Assembly: GCA_021788565.1 (NCBI GenBank)
Contig: JAJYKO010000224.1
Coordinates: 1 to 7,876 of the forward strand
DNA length: 7,876 nucleotides
Direction: 5' to 3'
From: Chloroflexota bacterium
Lineage (GTDB): Bacteria > Chloroflexota > UBA6077
This document shows, piece after piece, positions 5,182 through 7,876 of the stretch. Position 1 is the stretch's first letter; each line of letters opens with the position of its first letter. The notes below the pieces were generated by a model. It worked only from the letters and a program-made list of their open reading frames with translations. It was not told the origin of the DNA and did not search any database. A program made the position numbers and the translations under genes.

Positions 5182-6537
5182 ATGGCGAACCAGGGCGATA
5201 GGTACGTCGAGGGCCGTCCAGGCTCCGCTCGACTTTACGCCGAGGCGCAGAAGGTCTTCCCGAGCGGGATCACCCACGACTCCCGGTTCATGACACCATT
5301 TCCCCTCTACATCGATCACGCCCAGGGTGGCCGCAAGTGGGACGTAGATGGGAACGAGTACATCGATTTCGTCATGGGCCACGGCGCCCTGCTGCTGGGC
5401 CACAGCCATCCAGCCGTGGTCGAGGCGGTGGTCCGACAGATCCCAAAGGTGACCCACCCGGGGGCCGGCTCTGAGTTGGAGGTGGAGTGGGGAAAGCTGG
5501 TGCAGAAGTTGGTGCCATCCGCCGAGATGGTGAAATTCACCAGCTCCGGCACCGAGGCGAGCCTCCTGGCAATGAAGCTGGCCCGTGTGTTCACCGGCAA
5601 GGACAAGATCGCCAAGTTCACCGGCCACTTCCACGGGTGGCACGACTACTCCCAGGTGGGCCAGGCACCGCCCTTCGAGGTGCCACCGCCAGGGACCCCG
5701 GCCGCCGTCGTCGGGACTGTGGTTCCCCTCGACCCACGAGACGAGTCGGGGATCGAGTGGGTTCTGGAGTCCGACGACTCGGTTGGCGCTATCATCCTGG
5801 AGCCAACGGGCGCTTCCTGGGGCACCGTGCCACTGCGGCCCGGCTTCCTACAATGGCTGCGGGAGCTCACAACCCGCACCGGCGTGCTGCTGATCTTCGA
5901 TGAGGTGATCACCGGCTTCCGCTATGCGCCCGGCGGGGCTCAGCAGTACTTCGGAGTGAAGCCTGATCTGACGGTACTGGCGAAGATCCTGGCCGGCGGA
6001 CTTCCAGGCGGAGCCGTGGCGGGTCGCGCCGACATCATGGAGCACCTGGCCTTCAAGAGTGGCGACGCCCAGTGGAACCGCTATCGGAAGATCGCCCACC
6101 CGGGCACGTTCAACGCGAACCCGGTCTCGGCCGCTGCCGGTGTGGCTGCCCTGAACATCGTCGCGACCGGTAGCCCCCAGGCGACGGCTGCCCAGCTGGG
6201 ATCGGCCCTCCGTAAGGGCATGAACGCCGTGATGGATCGTCGGGGCGTGACGGGCTGCGTGTACGGCGACCTCTCCATGTTCCATATCTACATGGGACCC
6301 TGCACCCAGGAATGGGGCTGCGACCACAGCATGTGCACCAACGACCCGAGCGCCCTGAAGGCCGCCCGATCCGGCCCGAGGGCCGAAGGACTGAGACGGT
6401 TCATGCTGACAAACGGCGCCGACATCCAGGGGGCCGGCGGGATGCTCTCCGCGGCCCACACCGCGGAGGACGTCGAGCAGGCGGTGGAGATTTTTGATCG
6501 GGCGCTGGGGAGTATGGCAGATGCCGGGTTGTTTTAA
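5182..6537 (+). CDS. Class-III PLP aminotransferase, glutamate-1-semialdehyde aminomutase-like
   Basis: This 451-residue fold-type I PLP enzyme belongs to the class-III aminotransferase family and is closest in pattern to HemL-like proteins. Visible features are FPSGITHDSR (26-35), the WDVDGNEYIDF entry segment, GHSHPAVVEAV, the phosphate-binding SSGTEA (121-126), FTGHFHGWHDY, the cofactor aspartate in IFDEVITGFR (Asp240), and LAKILAGGLPGGA with the probable Schiff-base Lys268, then HPGTFNANPV. Genuine HemL would make 5-aminolevulinate precursor for tetrapyrroles. No hem genes are nearby, and the C-terminal third differs: residues 374-385 hold Cys374, Cys380, His382 and Cys385 in a short insertion. 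I therefore assign only the family; many such proteins act on other amino substrates. It may share a transcript with treT upstream, and a 22-bp inverted repeat lies just beyond its stop. Confidence 0.87.
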   Translation: MANQGDRYVEGRPGSARLYAEAQKVFPSGITHDSRFMTPFPLYIDHAQGGRKWDVDGNEYIDFVMGHGALLLGHSHPAVVEAVVRQIPKVTHPGAGSELEVEWGKLVQKLVPSAEMVKFTSSGTEASLLAMKLARVFTGKDKIAKFTGHFHGWHDYSQVGQAPPFEVPPPGTPAAVVGTVVPLDPRDESGIEWVLESDDSVGAIILEPTGASWGTVPLRPGFLQWLRELTTRTGVLLIFDEVITGFRYAPGGAQQYFGVKPDLTVLAKILAGGLPGGAVAGRADIMEHLAFKSGDAQWNRYRKIAHPGTFNANPVSAAAGVAALNIVATGSPQATAAQLGSALRKGMNAVMDRRGVTGCVYGDLSMFHIYMGPCTQEWGCDHSMCTNDPSALKAARSGPRAEGLRRFMLTNGADIQGAGGMLSAAHTAEDVEQAVEIFDRALGSMADAGLF

Positions 6538-6551
6538 GGGTTGTAGGTAGT

Positions 6552-6623
6552 TGTATCCGCGGGCTTCAGCCTGTGCGTTCTGTTGCCGACGAGGCTACAC
6601 GCAGGCTGAAGCCCGCGGATACA
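6552..6623. repeat. Perfect 22-bp inverted repeat between convergent genes
   Basis: Arms 6552-6573 and 6602-6623 are exact reverse complements separated by 28 bases. They contain CCGCGGGCTTCAGCC and its complement. The element fills almost the whole 98-base gap between the stop of the aminotransferase (6537) and the stop of map (6636). It could act as a bidirectional terminator in RNA, but only a short T-rich stretch (TTCCTTT, 6624-6630) follows on plus and none on minus. A REP- or MITE-like palindromic repeat is the better description. Confidence 0.75.
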
Positions 6624-6635
6624 TTCCTTTACGCG

Positions 6636-7412
6636 TCACCACCTGGTGATGACATCCGGCCCGTCGGCCATGATGGCTACCGTGTGCTCGAAATGGGACG
6701 ACCACTTCCCGTCCTTGGTGACTGCGGTCCAGTGGTCGCCGAGGACGGTTATCTCCCGCGTGCCGATGTTCACCTGGGGCTCGATGGCTAGCACCATGCC
6801 CGGCCTCAGAAGGGGTCCGCGGTGAGGCGGGCCGAAGTGCGGGACCTGCGGGGGCTCGTGCATGCTTCGCCCAACCCCGTGGCCCACAAATGCGCGGACG
6901 ACGGAGAAGCCGTTCTTCTGCACGTGCTCTTCGATGGCATGGGAGATGTCGCTGAGGCGGTTGCCGGGCTTCGCCTGGTCGATCCCCTTGAAGAGCGCTT
7001 CCTCGGTCACCTTCAGCAGTCGCGCCACCTCGGGCTTGACCTTGCCGACAGGGTAGGTCATCGTGGAGTCGGCAAAGTAGCCGTCAAGAGAGGCCGCCAC
7101 GTCCAGCTTGACGATATCGCCCTCGTGGAGCTTCCGCGGTCCCCCAATACCATGGACCACTTCCTCGTTTACCGACACACAGATCTGCCCGGGGTAGCCG
7201 TGGTAGTTCAGGGATCCTGAAACGGCACCGTGCTCTTGGAAAATCTTCCCCGCCAAGTCATCCAATTCCTTAGTCGTAACGCCGGGTTTGACGGCCTTCT
7301 TAAGCTCCTGAAGCGCGAGCGCGACGATCTTGCCCGCCTCACGTATTCGGTCAATTTCACGCGGCGACCGCAGTATGATGGTTTCGTCGTCCGCCATATT
7401 CAATACGTTCAC
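6636..7412 (-). CDS. map: Methionine aminopeptidase, type I
   Basis: Map removes the initiator methionine from new proteins and is a cytosolic dinuclear-metal enzyme. From the GTG at 7412 the protein has 258 residues, a normal type I length. All five metal ligands are present: Asp104 (KLDVAA), Asp115 (FADSTMT), His178 (VGHGVGRSMHE), Glu211 (LAIEPQV) and Glu242 (HFEHTVA). The HGI segment of the substrate pocket is also present, and there is no zinc-finger N-terminal extension. The frame is open to an ATG at 7445, but a GGAGGT sits 4 bases before GTG 7412. An ATG at 7397 is 19 bases from that site, so GTG is preferred. An extended -10 lies upstream at 7457-7465. The gene is transcribed divergently from coaE and convergently with the aminotransferase. 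It is not in the common ribosomal-protein/adk/map cluster, at least within this window. Confidence 0.96.
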   Translation of the reverse strand: MNVLNMADDETIILRSPREIDRIREAGKIVALALQELKKAVKPGVTTKELDDLAGKIFQEHGAVSGSLNYHGYPGQICVSVNEEVVHGIGGPRKLHEGDIVKLDVAASLDGYFADSTMTYPVGKVKPEVARLLKVTEEALFKGIDQAKPGNRLSDISHAIEEHVQKNGFSVVRAFVGHGVGRSMHEPPQVPHFGPPHRGPLLRPGMVLAIEPQVNIGTREITVLGDHWTAVTKDGKWSSHFEHTVAIMADGPDVITRW

Positions 7413-7416
7413 AAAC

Positions 7417-7422
7417 ACCTCC
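7417..7422 (-). promoter_or_regulatory. Ribosome-binding site deciding the map start
   Basis: The minus strand reads GGAGGT from 7422 to 7417, 4 bases before GTG (7412-7410). Its position selects GTG 7412 over ATG 7397, which has no site of its own, and over ATG 7445, which lies upstream. Confidence 0.65.
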
Positions 7423-7456
7423 GATAGCTGTGTGCCATTGGACAAACAGCCTTAGA

Positions 7457-7465
7457 AATATACCA
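7457..7465 (-). promoter_or_regulatory. Extended -10 promoter element for map
   Basis: Read on the minus strand, 7465 to 7457 is TGGTATATT: a TGn extension and TATATT, one base off consensus. No good -35 is seen at 15-18 bp. The predicted start near 7450 gives a leader of about 38 bases containing the GGAGGT site. Confidence 0.5.
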
Positions 7466-7575
7466 CAACGCGCAACTATCACCCCGCAACGAGGGCCGGA
7501 GGGAGACAAGCCTCGCCCCACAGCACGACTCGCTGACAGGCAAGCCGGGTAGATGCAAAGAGCGCGCCCCGGCCC

Positions 7576-7604
7576 TGGACCCCGATTCGGGCGGCATGTA
7601 GAAT
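7576..7604 (+). promoter_or_regulatory. Candidate -35/-10 promoter for coaE
   Basis: TGGACC (7576-7581, 4 of 6 to TTGACA) and TAGAAT (7599-7604, 5 of 6 to TATAAT) are separated by exactly 17 bp. The predicted start is near 7611, about 40 bases before the ATG at 7653. The rest of the map-coaE gap (7466-7575) holds nothing I can name. Confidence 0.45.
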
Positions 7605-7642
7605 GTGGCGACAGGTTACATCCGCATGAACAAAGGGCCCCC

Positions 7643-7648
7643 GAGGTG
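7643..7648 (+). promoter_or_regulatory. Ribosome-binding site deciding the coaE start
   Basis: GAGGTG lies 4 bases before ATG 7653. The in-frame alternative ATG 7626 has only a weak ACAGG upstream and would add nine residues (MNKGPPRWV) before the conserved start, so 7653 is preferred. Confidence 0.5.
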
Positions 7649-7652
7649 GGTG

Positions 7653-7876
7653 ATGGCTCCAAATTACCTCATCGGACTCACGGGGAATATCGCCTGCGGT
7701 AAGAGCGCGGTGGCGAAGATGCTGGCCGAGCTGGGTGCGGAGGTGATCGACGCGGACCGGCTGGTGCACCAGCTGATGGAGCCGGGCACCGAGGGCTGGC
7801 AGGCCATCCTGCACAGGTTCGGTCCCTCCATTCAGCGGCTGAACGGTACCATAGACCGAAAGGCGTTGGGCGAAAT
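7653..7876 (+). CDS. coaE: Dephospho-CoA kinase, 5' part (cut by the window end)
   Basis: CoaE phosphorylates the 3'-hydroxyl of dephospho-CoA with ATP, the last step of coenzyme A synthesis, in the cytosol. About 74 residues are present and the frame stays open to the last base. The family start is clear: YLIGLTGNIACGKS contains the Walker A P-loop GNIACGKS (11-18), with Lys17 and Ser18 contacting ATP. It is followed by MLAELGAEVIDADRLVHQL (23-41), where Asp33 and Asp35 match the conserved IDAD motif, then EPGTEGW and RKALGE. The lid and CoA-domain parts lie outside the window. An upstream promoter candidate is at 7576-7604 and the ribosome-binding site at 7643-7648. The divergent map neighbour is also a housekeeping gene. 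Identification is firm despite truncation. Confidence 0.95.
   Translation, partial: MAPNYLIGLTGNIACGKSAVAKMLAELGAEVIDADRLVHQLMEPGTEGWQAILHRFGPSIQRLNGTIDRKALGE

Noticed and set aside
3991..5643. A 550-codon open frame on the minus strand opposite treT and the aminotransferase.
   Set aside because: It is antisense to two strongly conserved genes, its translation is His/Arg/Leu-rich without any domain pattern, and long shadow frames are expected in GC-rich DNA.
5182..6537. Naming the aminotransferase hemL.
   Set aside because: It has the family motifs, but the divergent C-terminus with a Cys cluster and the lack of tetrapyrrole genes nearby make a specific function unsafe.
7493..7575. GGGCCGG (7493-7499) and CCGGCCC (7569-7575), an inverted repeat in the map-coaE gap.
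   Set aside because: Seven GC-only bases separated by about 70 are expected by chance in this composition.

Overview
The window is GC-rich bacterial DNA carrying seven genes, six complete and one cut by the right edge, with no rRNA, tRNA, CRISPR array or insertion sequence that I can see. The gene set (polyprenol-phosphate mannose synthase, a CFA-type lipid methyltransferase, a lipidated TAXI solute-binding protein, a TreT-type trehalose synthase) and the GGCTT(T/C)AGC-core palindromic repeats would suit an environmental, possibly thermotolerant Chloroflexota-like bacterium. That assignment is a low-confidence inference. It rests on gene-content impression, not on a marker gene or a database search.

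Layout. At the left, a GT2-family polyprenol-phosphate mannosyltransferase (27-725, minus) ends in a long hairpin that overlaps its stop codon. It diverges from a CFA/mycolic-acid-type lipid methyltransferase (1115-2488, plus). The 389-base gap between them (726-1114) holds an extended -10 element for each gene, a tandem 12-bp direct repeat and a short palindrome next to the plus-strand -10, and about 250 bases of potentially structured 5' leader. After the methyltransferase comes a terminator-like hairpin and a nested inverted-repeat element. Next are a stand-alone TAXI lipoprotein (2676-3743, TTG start), a TreT glycosyltransferase (3856-5112) and a class-III PLP aminotransferase related to glutamate-1-semialdehyde aminomutase (5182-6537), all on plus. 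A perfect 22-bp inverted repeat fills the convergent gap before methionine aminopeptidase type I (6636-7412, minus). That gene diverges from the 5' end of dephospho-CoA kinase (7653 to the window end, plus).

How the genes relate. The mannosyltransferase and the CFA-type methyltransferase both act at the membrane-lipid interface. TreT makes trehalose, a compatible solute, so a loose membrane/osmotic stress theme is possible but not demonstrated. Map and CoaE are housekeeping enzymes. The TAXI protein has no TRAP permease beside it, and the aminotransferase has no pathway partner here, so their substrates are open.

I do not see a convincing new multi-gene system. The items most worth following are the structured leader and repeat-rich promoter of the CFA-type gene, the two related palindromic intergenic repeats, and a three-cysteine insertion in the aminotransferase.
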